The notes below the pieces were generated by a model. That model was given only the letters and a program-made list of their open reading frames with translations, ran no database searches and was not told the origin of the DNA. A stretch of 44,936 nt of DNA from contig JAITCI010000049.1 of the NCBI GenBank assembly GCA_031283155.1, positions 1 to 44,936 of the forward strand, in the 5' to 3' direction. Below, in pieces: positions 1 through 9,445 of this stretch. The translations under genes and the position numbers were made by a program. This DNA is from Spirochaetota bacterium. GTDB lineage: Bacteria; Spirochaetota; JAGLSM01; JAKPMW01. The first letter of the stretch is position 1. The number at the start of each line of letters is the position of its first letter.

Positions 1-555
1 GAGGGCAAGAAGTACGAAGAATTGCCGCGCGCGATTGTTATGAGCATCGTTGCGTTCGATCTGTTTGATTGCGCCGAATTTTACTCTGAATTTCAGGCGC
101 TCGAAGTGACACGGCATACATTATTGACAGACAAGATGCGTCTGTGTTATTTTGAGTTGAGAAAGTTGCCTAAAATTATAGGCGTAGACGATGAATTAAA
201 GCTGTGGCTCAGTTTGTTTAAGGCGAAGACTGAAGAAGATTTGCGCCGAATTAAGATACTGGGGGTGCCAATCATGGAACAGGCAATCGAGGCGTACCGC
301 CAAACAAAAGCAGCGGATGAGTTCAGGGAGTTGGAGCGTCTGCGTTCCCGCGCGCGGCACAATGAGGCTTCGGCGTTGTATCATGCCGCCGAAGTAGCTG
401 AAAAAGCAGAGCGCGAGAAATGGCAGGCTGTAGTCGCTGAGAAAGACACGGCACTTGCAGAGCAAGCTACGGAAATTGCGGAGAAAGACACGGTGCTTGC
501 AGAACAGGCTGCGGAAATCGCGGCGCTCCGCGCGAGGTTGAAGAAGGATACATAA
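1..555 (+). CDS. Rpn-family recombination-promoting nuclease / putative transposase, C-terminal part
   Basis: The reading frame is open from base 1, so the N-terminal catalytic PD-(D/E)XK part lies outside the window; 184 codons remain. The visible part has the helical region typical of the C-terminal half of Rpn (PDDEXK_2) proteins: a segment around LRRIKILGVPIMEQAIEAYR followed by a charged helical tail. Residues ~140-178 form a coiled coil with two 14-residue units (AEKDTALAEQATEI and AEKDTVLAEQAAEI; 42-base period from about base 436). Members of the family promote RecA-independent recombination and often occur in many copies per genome. Family call is good; function in this strain is inferred. 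Confidence 0.75.
   Translation, partial: EGKKYEELPRAIVMSIVAFDLFDCAEFYSEFQALEVTRHTLLTDKMRLCYFELRKLPKIIGVDDELKLWLSLFKAKTEEDLRRIKILGVPIMEQAIEAYRQTKAADEFRELERLRSRARHNEASALYHAAEVAEKAEREKWQAVVAEKDTALAEQATEIAEKDTVLAEQAAEIAALRARLKKDT
436..519 (+). repeat. 42-base tandem repeat inside the Rpn gene (coiled-coil heptads)
   Basis: Two adjacent 42-base units encode AEKDTALAEQATEI and AEKDTVLAEQAAEI, that is two heptads each. Such in-frame units can change copy number by slippage without breaking the frame. Confidence 0.7.
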
Positions 556-959
556 ACTCCCTGCGGCATATTTGTTTCCCGCAATTTTCACAGTAAGGGC
601 GCGCAGATTCCGCGCTTGCGGTCTTTTCTATATTTTTTGAATACATCTGCACGGAGGGGATGCTCCCCCGCGCGCGTACACATGGGCGCTCTTTGCATCA
701 AATTCGCTCGTCGTGAACTCATGTTGCCTCCCGAAGTTCGCATCTGTGATGCTTGTATACTCTGCATCAAATTTGCAAGCTGAACGGGGCGGACGCATAC
801 ACAATGTACAAATGCAGGCGAAGCCCTGGTCGCTGGCCTTCCGCAAATAAAAATTCATGGGTTGTGTACCCAATCCTGCCGCAAAAGGCTGTGGTATTAT
901 CTGCGTACTCCACGCGCGCCCGATTCGTTATTTTTTTCGTGGATGCGGCAGGAGAGGGT
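556..959. other. Intergenic stretch of about 400 bases, no gene seen
   Basis: No convincing gene lies between the Rpn stop and the activase start. The stretch holds an imperfect direct repeat: a 16-base TTTGCATCAAATTCGC-like word at 692-707 recurs as TCTGCATCAAATTTGC at 761-776 (69 bases apart). The open frame upstream of the activase start (from 753) has atypical composition and no ribosome-binding site, so I treat it as non-coding. Confidence 0.5.
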
Positions 960-3900
960 ATGTTTGGGATTCAGGAAACGATACTCGGGATTGATATAGG
1001 ATCGGCGGCGATAAAGGCCGTGCTGGTCGGTGCGGAAGGGGTGATCGGGAGCGTCTACCGCCGCCTGGACAGGGCGATCCTCGATGCGTTTCGCGGGATC
1101 ATCGCCTGGTGCGCCGAGGCCTTCCCGGGGCGCGCGGAATATTTTGCATTGACGGGGCGCGGCGCGGAGGGTTTGGCGGAGGCGAGGGGCTGGCCGCTTA
1201 TAAATGAAATTTTCGCGCAGGCAAGCGGGGCGCTCGCGCTTGTGCCCGGGGCGCGCAGCGTGATCGATATTGGCGGAAACGACGCGGCCTATATTGCTTT
1301 ATCGAATGATGCAACGAGCGCGCGTCCCGGGCTCGCGGGATTTGCTGCCAACTCGCGCTGCGCCGCCGGAACGGGATCGTTCCTCGAGCAGCAGGCCGCG
1401 CGGCTGGGGTTGGATATCGAGGAGGGGTTTTCGGCGCTCGCGCTGACGGCGAAGCATATTCCGCATATCGCCGGGCGGTGTTCGGTATTCGCGAAGTCCG
1501 ATATGATTCACCTGCAGCAGATAGCGACTCCGGAGAGCGAGATCGTCGCGGGTCTGTGCCAGGCCATGGCGGAGTCTTTCAGGAGCGATATCATGAAGGG
1601 GAGTTCCCCGCTCCTGCCGATCTCGTTTCAGGGCGGGGTCTCACGGAATGCAGCCATGGTGGCGAGTATGCGGCGCGCCTTTTCCCTTGAAGAGCGGGAT
1701 CTCATTGTGCATCCCGATGCGCATCTCGCGGGCGCTCTGGGCGCGGCTCTGCGCGCGGGCATGGACGGGACGCGAAGCGCGCGCGGGATGCGTATACCGA
1801 TGGCGGAGGCGGAGGAGTTCGGCGGGTCGGGGTTGGCGGCGAATCGCGACAAATCAGATAAAGTAATTATAGAAAATACAGACGGGCAGGAAGATGGATC
1901 GGGGCTGGCGGGGAGATGCGGCGGAATGCGGTTGGCGTCGGCAAAGTGCGGCAAATTAGATAAAGTAATTATAGAAAATACAGTCGGACAGGATGGTGGC
2001 GACTGTGGAGCAAACGAAAAAATAGTAAAAGAAATTTTACACGCAGATAAAACAACCACATCTCCCCGCCTCGCGCCGCTTGCCTTGCCCGATTCGGCGT
2101 ATCTTGAGGTGCCGTCTGCGCCGCCGCTAACTGCGCTGGGCGAACTCCGCGAGGTATTTCTTGGCATAGATATAGGATCCGTAAGCACCAATCTCGCGCT
2201 GATCGATCATGACGGAAATCTTGTCGCAAAGCGCTATCTCGCGACGGCCGGGCGTCCCATCGAAGCGGTGCTCTCGGGCTTGCGCGGGATATATGCGGAA
2301 TGCGGAAAATCATTGCGCGTGCTTGGCTGCGGCACGACAGGTTCGGGGCGCTATCTGATCGCCGATCTCTTCGGGGCGGATATAGTCAAAAACGAGATCA
2401 CCGCCCAGGCGCGCGGCGCGCTCTTGCTCTGTCCCGACGCCGACACGATTTTTGAGATAGGCGGGCAGGACTCCAAATATATCGCGATAGATCACGGCGT
2501 CGTAACCGATTTCACGATGAACAAGGCATGCGCCGCCGGTACGGGTTCCTTCATTGAGGAGCAGGCAAATCTGATGGGCATATCGGTGCGGGATGAGTTT
2601 GCCGCGCGCGCCTTTGCGGCAGACGTTCCTGCGTCTCTCGGGCAGCGCTGCACGGTGTTTATCGAGAACGACGTGAAAACGCGCCTCGCTGAGGGCGATT
2701 CCATTGAAAATCTTTCTGCCGGCATTGCATATTCCGTTGTCCATAATTATCTGCACCGGGTTGTGGAAAACAGGCGCGTCGGGCGGAAGGTGCTCTTTCA
2801 GGGAGGCACGGCCTCCAACCGCGCGGTTACGGCGGCATTTCGCGCGATAACCGGGAAAGAGGTATCCGTTCCGCCGCATAACGACGTCACCGGCGCTATC
2901 GGTATGGCGGTCATTGCCGCCGAACTGTATCAAAAAAAGCCTTTTGCCACTTCCTTTATTGGTCTTTCCGCAGGCGATCTTGCCTATTCGGTCAACACCT
3001 TTATCTGCCGATCATGCGCGAATACGTGCGAGATACGCGAGGTGCGGCGGCAGGGCGGCAAGCCTTTTTATTACGGGCATCGCTGCGAGCGCTATGATCA
3101 GAAAAAGAGCCAGGCGGCGGACAGCGAGAGCCTTGATTTCACGCGCATCCGTAAAAAATTACTTGAGGAAAATATACAACGGATTACGCGCGGCGTCTCT
3201 GTGGCGCAGCAGGAGCGTGAACAGATAGGTATCCCGCTTGCGCTTGCGTTTTATGAGACGCTTCCATTTTGGACGGCGTTCTGGACGAGCCTTGGCTACA
3301 GGGTTGTGCATTCCGGTGAGACCACGCGCGGGATCGCGGAGGCGGGTATCACGCTCAGCACGGCGGAGACCTGCCATCCCGTGAAGGTGTTTCATGGACA
3401 CACCGAGGCGCTCCTGAAAATGGGCGTGCAGCGGATTTTTGTACCCTCGGTTATCAATATGCCGCTCGAGGGATCACAATCGGAACACAATTTCAGTTGC
3501 ACACTGATACAATCCGCTCCCTTTTTGCTGCGCGCCGCCTTTCGTGATCGCGAAATAGATATTCTCTCGCCCGTGATCCATATGCAGTACGGACGCCGCC
3601 ATGTTCTGCGCGAACTTGGTTCTATGGCAAAGGAACTTGGAATTTCAACGCGGCGGCTCGATGCGGCGCTGGGCGCGGCATATAGCGCGCAGCAGGTATG
3701 GCGAGCCGATCTTGAGCAGGCTGCGCTTGATTTTCTCGCGCGGTATAATGGGCGTCCGATTGCGGTCATTGCGAGCCGCCCCTATAACGGATGCGACAGT
3801 GGACTGAATCTGAACGTCCCGAGGCGGCTCGCGGAGAGCGGGATACCGGTGCTGCACCTGGAGTCGCTCCCGATATCGCTCTTTGGGGGCAAGGCGGTCG

Positions 3901-5729
3901 GGAAAAATGATGTTTATTCGGAAAATTCGACAGGCAAATTTTACGACGCCAAACAGGAATCAGCGGCACATCCCGCCGCTCCGCATACATCAGCGGATGT
4001 AGCCGACTCATGTGCGGAAGATGGGGATTATACGGAAAATTCGATAGGCAAATTTTCCGCCGTTCCACAGGTTCAACATCCCACCGCTCCGCAGGCACAC
4101 CCCGCCCCACCGGCAGCGCAAATTTCAGCGCCCGCCCCCTGGGCAAAGATGTACTGGCGGTACGGGCAGCGCATCATGCGCGGGCTGGACTGGGCGGCGC
4201 GCACTCCCGGGATTTTGCCGGTGTACATCAGTAATTTCAGCTGCGGCCCCGATTCCTTCCTGCTGCACTATGCCCAGGAGACAATGGGTTCGCGCCCGCT
4301 GCTTGTCCTTGAGTTGGATGAGCATTCCGCCGACGCCGGCGTTATAACCCGTCTGGAGGCCTGGCTGGACAGCGCATTGCCGCGGAGCGCCCCGCGTAGG
4401 CAGGATGTCGGCTTGCCGCAGTACGGCGCAAATCCATCGCATACAGAGAAAGATTCCGCAGAGTATGCAGGAAGCGCGCCTGCCGCAGATCAGGAGCGAG
4501 CGAACCGCGCGCGACGCGATACAACGCTGCGCGGGAAAAAGGTTTTTGTACCTAAGATGAGCGATAACTCCATGCCCATCGCCGCCGCATTCCGGCGCGC
4601 GGGCATAGACGCCGCCGTACTGCCGCCGGTTGACGCCGCGAATGTCGAAACAGGCAGGAAGATCACCTCGGGGCGCGAGTGCTACCCCCTTGTTTTGACG
4701 GCGGCGGATATATTCAAAATACCCGAAATGCCGGGCTACGCGCCCGGGCGCGCGGTCTTTTTTATGCCCACAACCAACGGCCCCTGCCGCTTTGGGGAGT
4801 ACGCGCGCCTGCAATCCCTTATTCTGGAACGCGAAGAACTTTCCGGTATTGAAATTTTCTCGCCAAGCTCCGGCTCCGGCTACGGGGAACTGCGCGAACT
4901 TTCGCTCGGGTTCTATCTGGATATATGGAAGGGCATGGTCTGCGTGGACGTCCTCGCCAAGGCGCTGCATGCAGCCCGCCCCTACGAAAAAACGCCCGGC
5001 GCGAGCGATGCGCTGTACGCGGAGTGTATAGAGCGCCTTGAGCGCGCGCTTGAGTCAGAGAAGCGCGATCTCCCGCAGTTGATGCGCGAATTTCAAAAGC
5101 GCTTTCAGGCCATCCCCAGGCGCGCCGCCGACGGTGTGCCGATTGGCGTGGTCGGCGAGATCTACGTGCGCCTGAATACATTCGCGAACGGCGATATCAT
5201 CAGGCGGCTGGAGCGCCTCGGCGCGGAGGTGGTTTCCGCGCCCTTCACGGAGTGGTCTTTCTACGCGAACCGCTTATCCATGCAGAATAATATCGATCAA
5301 AAGCATTACCTCGCGGCCATGAGCGATTATTTTCGGAATAAATTGCAATACGTAATGGAAGAACGGCTTGCGAAACCCTTTCACGCGGAAAAATTTTTCA
5401 TGGAGCCCGAGATAGACGCGGTGCTGGAGGCAGCCGGGCAATTTATTGATCGGCGCATCCGTGGCGAGGCCGTGCTGACCGTGGGCAAGGCGGTTGATTT
5501 TATCGCGCGCGGCTTTGGCGGGATCGTCAATCTCATGCCCTTCTCCTGTATGCCGGGGCTTATCGTCAGTTCCCTCGCGCCTGCGGTCGCGAAACACTAT
5601 GCCGATCTGCCGTGGCTCAATATCGCGTTTGAGGACAGCGCCGCTGTCATAGACGCGATGCGATTGGAGGCCTTTGTGGAGCAGGCGCGCGCGTACGCAA
5701 AACGCAGGGAGGAGAAGGATGCAGGATAA
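960..5729 (+). CDS. Fused 2-hydroxyacyl-CoA dehydratase activase (double BcrA/BadF ATPase plus HgdB-like region)
   Basis: This 1589-aa protein belongs to the activases of 2-hydroxyacyl-CoA dehydratases (HgdC/BcrAD/BadFG ATPases), which couple ATP hydrolysis to one-electron transfer from a [4Fe-4S] cluster. I chose ATG 960 because GGAGAGG lies 5 bases upstream and the ATPase motif starts straight after it (ILGIDIGSAAIKAV). Two ASKHA ATPase domains (about 8-270 and 400-670) each keep both cluster cysteines: CAAGTGSF and RCSVF in the first, CAAGTGSF and RCTVF in the second. A cysteine cluster follows (CRSCANTC...HRC, about residue 690), then a DUF2229-like domain with the TAETCHPVKV motif, and a C-terminal HgdB-like part (GVVGEIYVR, MPFSCMPG). 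Two low-complexity linkers (bases ~1800-2110 and ~3890-4140) carry repeat insertions. It overlaps the kinase gene by 11 bases. Substrate unknown. Confidence 0.88.
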   Translation: MFGIQETILGIDIGSAAIKAVLVGAEGVIGSVYRRLDRAILDAFRGIIAWCAEAFPGRAEYFALTGRGAEGLAEARGWPLINEIFAQASGALALVPGARSVIDIGGNDAAYIALSNDATSARPGLAGFAANSRCAAGTGSFLEQQAARLGLDIEEGFSALALTAKHIPHIAGRCSVFAKSDMIHLQQIATPESEIVAGLCQAMAESFRSDIMKGSSPLLPISFQGGVSRNAAMVASMRRAFSLEERDLIVHPDAHLAGALGAALRAGMDGTRSARGMRIPMAEAEEFGGSGLAANRDKSDKVIIENTDGQEDGSGLAGRCGGMRLASAKCGKLDKVIIENTVGQDGGDCGANEKIVKEILHADKTTTSPRLAPLALPDSAYLEVPSAPPLTALGELREVFLGIDIGSVSTNLALIDHDGNLVAKRYLATAGRPIEAVLSGLRGIYAECGKSLRVLGCGTTGSGRYLIADLFGADIVKNEITAQARGALLLCPDADTIFEIGGQDSKYIAIDHGVVTDFTMNKACAAGTGSFIEEQANLMGISVRDEFAARAFAADVPASLGQRCTVFIENDVKTRLAEGDSIENLSAGIAYSVVHNYLHRVVENRRVGRKVLFQGGTASNRAVTAAFRAITGKEVSVPPHNDVTGAIGMAVIAAELYQKKPFATSFIGLSAGDLAYSVNTFICRSCANTCEIREVRRQGGKPFYYGHRCERYDQKKSQAADSESLDFTRIRKKLLEENIQRITRGVSVAQQEREQIGIPLALAFYETLPFWTAFWTSLGYRVVHSGETTRGIAEAGITLSTAETCHPVKVFHGHTEALLKMGVQRIFVPSVINMPLEGSQSEHNFSCTLIQSAPFLLRAAFRDREIDILSPVIHMQYGRRHVLRELGSMAKELGISTRRLDAALGAAYSAQQVWRADLEQAALDFLARYNGRPIAVIASRPYNGCDSGLNLNVPRRLAESGIPVLHLESLPISLFGGKAVGKNDVYSENSTGKFYDAKQESAAHPAAPHTSADVADSCAEDGDYTENSIGKFSAVPQVQHPTAPQAHPAPPAAQISAPAPWAKMYWRYGQRIMRGLDWAARTPGILPVYISNFSCGPDSFLLHYAQETMGSRPLLVLELDEHSADAGVITRLEAWLDSALPRSAPRRQDVGLPQYGANPSHTEKDSAEYAGSAPAADQERANRARRDTTLRGKKVFVPKMSDNSMPIAAAFRRAGIDAAVLPPVDAANVETGRKITSGRECYPLVLTAADIFKIPEMPGYAPGRAVFFMPTTNGPCRFGEYARLQSLILEREELSGIEIFSPSSGSGYGELRELSLGFYLDIWKGMVCVDVLAKALHAARPYEKTPGASDALYAECIERLERALESEKRDLPQLMREFQKRFQAIPRRAADGVPIGVVGEIYVRLNTFANGDIIRRLERLGAEVVSAPFTEWSFYANRLSMQNNIDQKHYLAAMSDYFRNKLQYVMEERLAKPFHAEKFFMEPEIDAVLEAAGQFIDRRIRGEAVLTVGKAVDFIARGFGGIVNLMPFSCMPGLIVSSLAPAVAKHYADLPWLNIAFEDSAAVIDAMRLEAFVEQARAYAKRREEKDAG
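1850..1993 (+). repeat. Paired 42-base repeat inserted in frame in activase linker 1
   Basis: Copies at 1850-1891 and 1952-1993 match at about 39 of 42 bases and are read in the same frame as DKVIIENTDGQ and DKVIIENTVGQ. They are AT-rich against a GC-rich gene and lie in the linker between the two ATPase domains. Confidence 0.75.
3909..4058 (+). repeat. Paired short palindromic repeat inserted in frame in activase linker 2
   Basis: Core copies at 3919-3942 and 4033-4056 match at 23 of 24 bases. They read as YSENSTGKF and YTENSIGKF. The second copy is palindromic: GGAAAATT and AATTTTCC flank a 9-base loop. The peptides resemble those of the linker 1 repeats (IIENTxGQ), so all four look like one family. 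Confidence 0.7.
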
Positions 5730-6882
5730 GAGCGAGCAGTACAGGCTTAAGCTTTTTTCCGATCTGCTTGTGCAGGCGGGCGGGATTGAAAACGCGGAAC
5801 CCCTGCTTTTGTGTATAGCGGATCATCTTGGCCGCGTCATGGATATCGATCACGCCTGGCTGGTTGCGCCCGAAGGCAATCACTACGCGACATATACTTT
5901 TCCCGCGCAAGAATCCTGCCGGATGGGCAAGGAGACCATCGCTTTTTTGATGGCGGATGAGTTTCATACATATATTCCGCAGCTCTCTTTGCATCGGACT
6001 GCGCGCGGGGTGGATTTTTTTCCGCCCGACGCCGAGAGCCTCGTCAGCCTTCCGTCGCATAACGCCTGCCTTGTTATCGCAAGCCGCAGGCGCAATGCCT
6101 ATTCCAAAACCGACATAGATTTTCTCTACACGCTCATGCTCGCGCTGCGCCCGCATATCCGGCGCGTATATACGCGCGATCAGCCGGACGCGGCGGCGCG
6201 GCGCGCGCTGACCGATATGCTGGTACACGATATCCGCGCGCCCCTGGGAATTATAAATTGGAATATGGAGCAGCTCCTGGACGGCGTAACGGGTGCCATC
6301 AGCGCCGAGCAGGAACGCTTTATCCGTTCTTCAATCGAGAGCACACAGGAGCTGCTCGAGATGGCGGATTCCCTTCTGGATATTGATCGCCTGGAGAGCG
6401 GGGGGCTGCTTCTGGATCCGGAGGACTGCTCCCTCGAACAGCTCGCGAGGAACATTGCCGGGCGCATGGACTTTGTGACACAGCAAATGGGGTTGCGCTT
6501 TCATTTTGATTTTCCCGAAGACTACCCATGCGTCCGCGCGGACAGGCAGCTCATGCGGCGCGTCCTGTTTAACCTGCTCTTCAACGCCGCCAAATACGCG
6601 CCTGCGGGCAGCGTCATATATATAGAGGGCGGCGTAAGCGCCGATACGCTCCATCTCGCCATCCGCGACGAGGGGCAGGGCGTCCCCGAAGAATATTTGG
6701 AAAGCATATTCGACAAATACGTGCAGGCCGAGGCGCGCGCGGGAGGCGGCATTCCCGGCAAGGGCCTTGGGCTTACCTTCTGCCGCCTCGCTGTTCTGGC
6801 GCACGGGGGCGCGATACGCGCGGAGAATGTCCCGCATGGCGGCGCGCGTTTTGTCATTGAATTCAAAAGAGAGCGCGGCTAA
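5719..6882 (+). CDS. Orphan sensor histidine kinase with N-terminal GAF-like domain
   Basis: A 387-aa kinase without membrane segments, so probably cytoplasmic. Residues 1-160 look like a GAF-type sensor domain. The HisKA H-box is DMLVHDIRAPLGIINWN (His about residue 176), and the HATPase_c domain shows the N-box (NLLFNAAKYAP), G1 (DEGQGVPEEYLESIFDKY) and G2 (GKGLGLTFCRLAVLAHGG). ATG 5719 is preceded by GGGAGGAGAAGG and overlaps the end of the activase gene by 11 bases, which indicates translational coupling. No response regulator is adjacent. A link to sensing CoA-substrate or redox state is inference from the operon only. Confidence 0.87.
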   Translation: MQDKSEQYRLKLFSDLLVQAGGIENAEPLLLCIADHLGRVMDIDHAWLVAPEGNHYATYTFPAQESCRMGKETIAFLMADEFHTYIPQLSLHRTARGVDFFPPDAESLVSLPSHNACLVIASRRRNAYSKTDIDFLYTLMLALRPHIRRVYTRDQPDAAARRALTDMLVHDIRAPLGIINWNMEQLLDGVTGAISAEQERFIRSSIESTQELLEMADSLLDIDRLESGGLLLDPEDCSLEQLARNIAGRMDFVTQQMGLRFHFDFPEDYPCVRADRQLMRRVLFNLLFNAAKYAPAGSVIYIEGGVSADTLHLAIRDEGQGVPEEYLESIFDKYVQAEARAGGGIPGKGLGLTFCRLAVLAHGGAIRAENVPHGGARFVIEFKRERG

Positions 6883-7128
6883 GCGCGTTGATTGCACAGC
6901 CGCTCTCAGGGGATGCACACCTAAATATTTTTTCTTTGGGAACATATACCGCATACAGAGATATATCGAAAATGCCGGTATTGTATTGGGAAGCGTCCTG
7001 CCGTCGTAAACACGATGTTTGCGCCCCGCGCAGACACGGATGTCGGTCGCGCAGCGAGCGCGGGGTAACGGATGTGCCGAAGAGCCTTGCCTCCGGAGTA
7101 ACCGTCCCGCCGTACAGGTTAAAGCAAA

Positions 7129-9243
7129 CTAAGAATCTTTTGAAACGGCATTGCTTTCTTTGACCACGAAAACAAGATTCTCCGGATCTTCCTCAAACAA
7201 AGCAAAGAATTTGAGCAGAAGAGAGATTTTGTAGCGCGTTGATGTACGGGTCCAAACATAAAGCCCATCGTCAATTTTCTCTGATTGAGCAAAGCTGGAT
7301 TCATCACGCCTAATATGTATGGCCAGATCAACCGAATTATCAGCATCAGCCAAGCAGTTGAGAATTGTTCTATCCTTCTCATGTAATGTTTTCAGTACAG
7401 CAGTGTACATCTCCACCCAATTGCGTACCTCTCGTTCAGTTCCATCAAATTTATATTTTATAATGGTTTTTCCTGTAAAATCAATGTCGTCATCAAGCGC
7501 ATACTCATCAAGCGCCTTTTCCTGTGGAGAATAATCAGTGTTTACATACGGCCACAATTTTAAGGCCTGTTCTACAAGATGCTCTTCACGTTGTTCAAGC
7601 TCGGTTACTCCCCATTGAGCATTGCGGGCTATGTATTGATTCATTTTAATGCCGCTCTCAAGATATCCAGCTTTCATGGTTCGTTTTTCTTCAAATACCC
7701 GATTTTTGTATTCCGAATTATAAGCGGTTAAAGTCAGATTGGCTAATCTATGCAGCCAGTGTTCATGGATTGTCTTGTAATCAGAACCTAAGGCTTTTTG
7801 CCAATCCGGAGACGGGGTTTGCGGCATTATATGATCAACAGAGTATGTGCCATCATCCAAATACTTGTATACAGATTTATGCTCACGGCTGTTACCGTTT
7901 TCGAATCTCTCAAAAAGGTATGCCTTGTAGCGCTGAGGCATTTTATAAATATTCTTGTGCCTTAAGTCTTCGGCAAATTCGATATCGTCTGGGAAACGCG
8001 CTTTTCCTTTTTTTACAGACAAAACATATCTGAGCTTGCCAATAAAATTGTTCCATGTCTTATCCTGCCGGTTAATATCATTTGCCAATGAGAGAAATAT
8101 CTTGTTTAATGCATTGGACGGCAAATCACAGATGGTTCTGCGAAATAAAAAGGATTCCACTGTATTAAAAACATCAATGGCGTCATCATCTGACAAGATA
8201 TTCTGTTCCTTAAGCCGCAGTACTTCCAAAAGAAAGGGGCGTGTAACATTGCTCTCAAAACGATTCAGGCGATCAATGGAGGCATTCAAAATTTTTGGAA
8301 AATCAGACGATCCATTGAGCAATTTTTCATATCTTCTGGCATATTCCAGCATATCAATTAAAAGCGATTCAAATTCATTTTCGCGTTTCTGCTCCGCATA
8401 ATCCTTAAAACTTTTGTAAACCGCATTGATGCCGGGAATTTTTTGCTGCTTTATGCTCAAAAAATCTCGGATAAACCAACTTACATTGTAACTATTGCTC
8501 TCTTTGTCACAGCCGGCTTTTTTTTCAATAGGATTCCAATATTCGTTATAATATTTTTCCTGAACACTCGCGGGCAGACACATGAGGATATAGTTTCTGA
8601 TTTTATCTCCCTCATTCAAGTCAAGCCCTGTGGAATTCATGCTCTCAAACACCAATTGAGGATCATCATCCGGCGGCGTGAGCTTAATAGTAATGACCTG
8701 CAAGCGTTGTATAGCAGCAAAAAGCTGATCCGCCGTCAGCATTTTTTTCTGAATTTGTTCATAAAAAAATAAATAATTGACGGTAACATTGGACTTATGG
8801 TGGTATTCTTCAGGGTTTTGCCATAACCGTTCAAAGGCGGCGGCGTCTCCCTTGATTGGTTTGAGTTTTATTTTACGTTTGTCCGGGTTTATCTCGTCCG
8901 CGAGATATTTTTTTATAATTATATCTGCTAAAACTTGTTCGGTAGATTCCATCTTACCTTCTTTAAGAAGTTTTGCCAGCGCAAGCAGCAATAGGGTAAC
9001 GGTGGTGATGCGCTGCTGGCCATCAATAATGAGAAGTTCTGCTATGCCGCCATCGGGATCATTTACGTATACGATCCCACCAAAAAAGTGCGTTTTACGA
9101 TCGTTTTTAATTGTATCCAGTAAATCCTTAAAGAGTGTTTTGCAATGTTCTACTTTCCAGTCATAATTGCGTTGATACACCGGAATAATGAGTTTATCGG
9201 ATATTCTGAGAAATTCTAAAAGTTTTTCTGATGATCCAGTCAT
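7129..9243 (-). CDS. DUF262-DUF1524 protein, GmrSD-type modification-dependent nuclease relative
   Basis: The 704-aa chain starts MTGSSEKLLEFLRISDKL; this ATG (9243) has a GGGGGC purine run just upstream and matches the usual family start better than the ATG 15 bases earlier. The N-terminal DUF262 domain has the hallmark IPVYQRNYDW and LLIIDGQQRITTVTLL motifs (ParB/Srx-like fold, NTP binding in GmrS). The middle has DUF1524 with the HNH-like core VDHIMPQTPSPDW ... HRLANLTLTAYNSEYKN. A further ~100-residue C-terminal domain follows. In GmrSD these two domains cut glucosylated-hydroxymethylcytosine DNA; whether this protein does so is unknown. The gene is clearly more AT-rich than its neighbours and stands alone on the minus strand, which suggests acquisition as a phage-defence gene. 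Confidence 0.85.
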   Translation of the reverse strand: MTGSSEKLLEFLRISDKLIIPVYQRNYDWKVEHCKTLFKDLLDTIKNDRKTHFFGGIVYVNDPDGGIAELLIIDGQQRITTVTLLLLALAKLLKEGKMESTEQVLADIIIKKYLADEINPDKRKIKLKPIKGDAAAFERLWQNPEEYHHKSNVTVNYLFFYEQIQKKMLTADQLFAAIQRLQVITIKLTPPDDDPQLVFESMNSTGLDLNEGDKIRNYILMCLPASVQEKYYNEYWNPIEKKAGCDKESNSYNVSWFIRDFLSIKQQKIPGINAVYKSFKDYAEQKRENEFESLLIDMLEYARRYEKLLNGSSDFPKILNASIDRLNRFESNVTRPFLLEVLRLKEQNILSDDDAIDVFNTVESFLFRRTICDLPSNALNKIFLSLANDINRQDKTWNNFIGKLRYVLSVKKGKARFPDDIEFAEDLRHKNIYKMPQRYKAYLFERFENGNSREHKSVYKYLDDGTYSVDHIMPQTPSPDWQKALGSDYKTIHEHWLHRLANLTLTAYNSEYKNRVFEEKRTMKAGYLESGIKMNQYIARNAQWGVTELEQREEHLVEQALKLWPYVNTDYSPQEKALDEYALDDDIDFTGKTIIKYKFDGTEREVRNWVEMYTAVLKTLHEKDRTILNCLADADNSVDLAIHIRRDESSFAQSEKIDDGLYVWTRTSTRYKISLLLKFFALFEEDPENLVFVVKESNAVSKDS

Positions 9244-9445
9244 TCCGTTTGCCCCCATTCTTATGAAAATACAGCAAGTGGCATACACTCCAATACACAT
9301 ATGATATATATTTTTGGCAGAGTATTCAAGATTTGCGAAATCATTTACAAATGGTAATCGCATTATTCGCTGACAAAATATAAAACCTGTAGCATTTACG
9401 CTTGCGCTATGCTATAGTATCGCATGACCCAAGGAGGCAGGACGC

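Noticed and set aside
753-959. N-terminal extension of the activase
   Set aside because: The extension has no domain, no ribosome-binding site and ends just before a strong GGAGAGG-ATG.
6534-6545. Third copy of the 22-base dyad inside the histidine kinase gene
   Set aside because: Only the central 12 bases GTCCGCGCGGAC match, within normal coding sequence for VRAD; likely chance.
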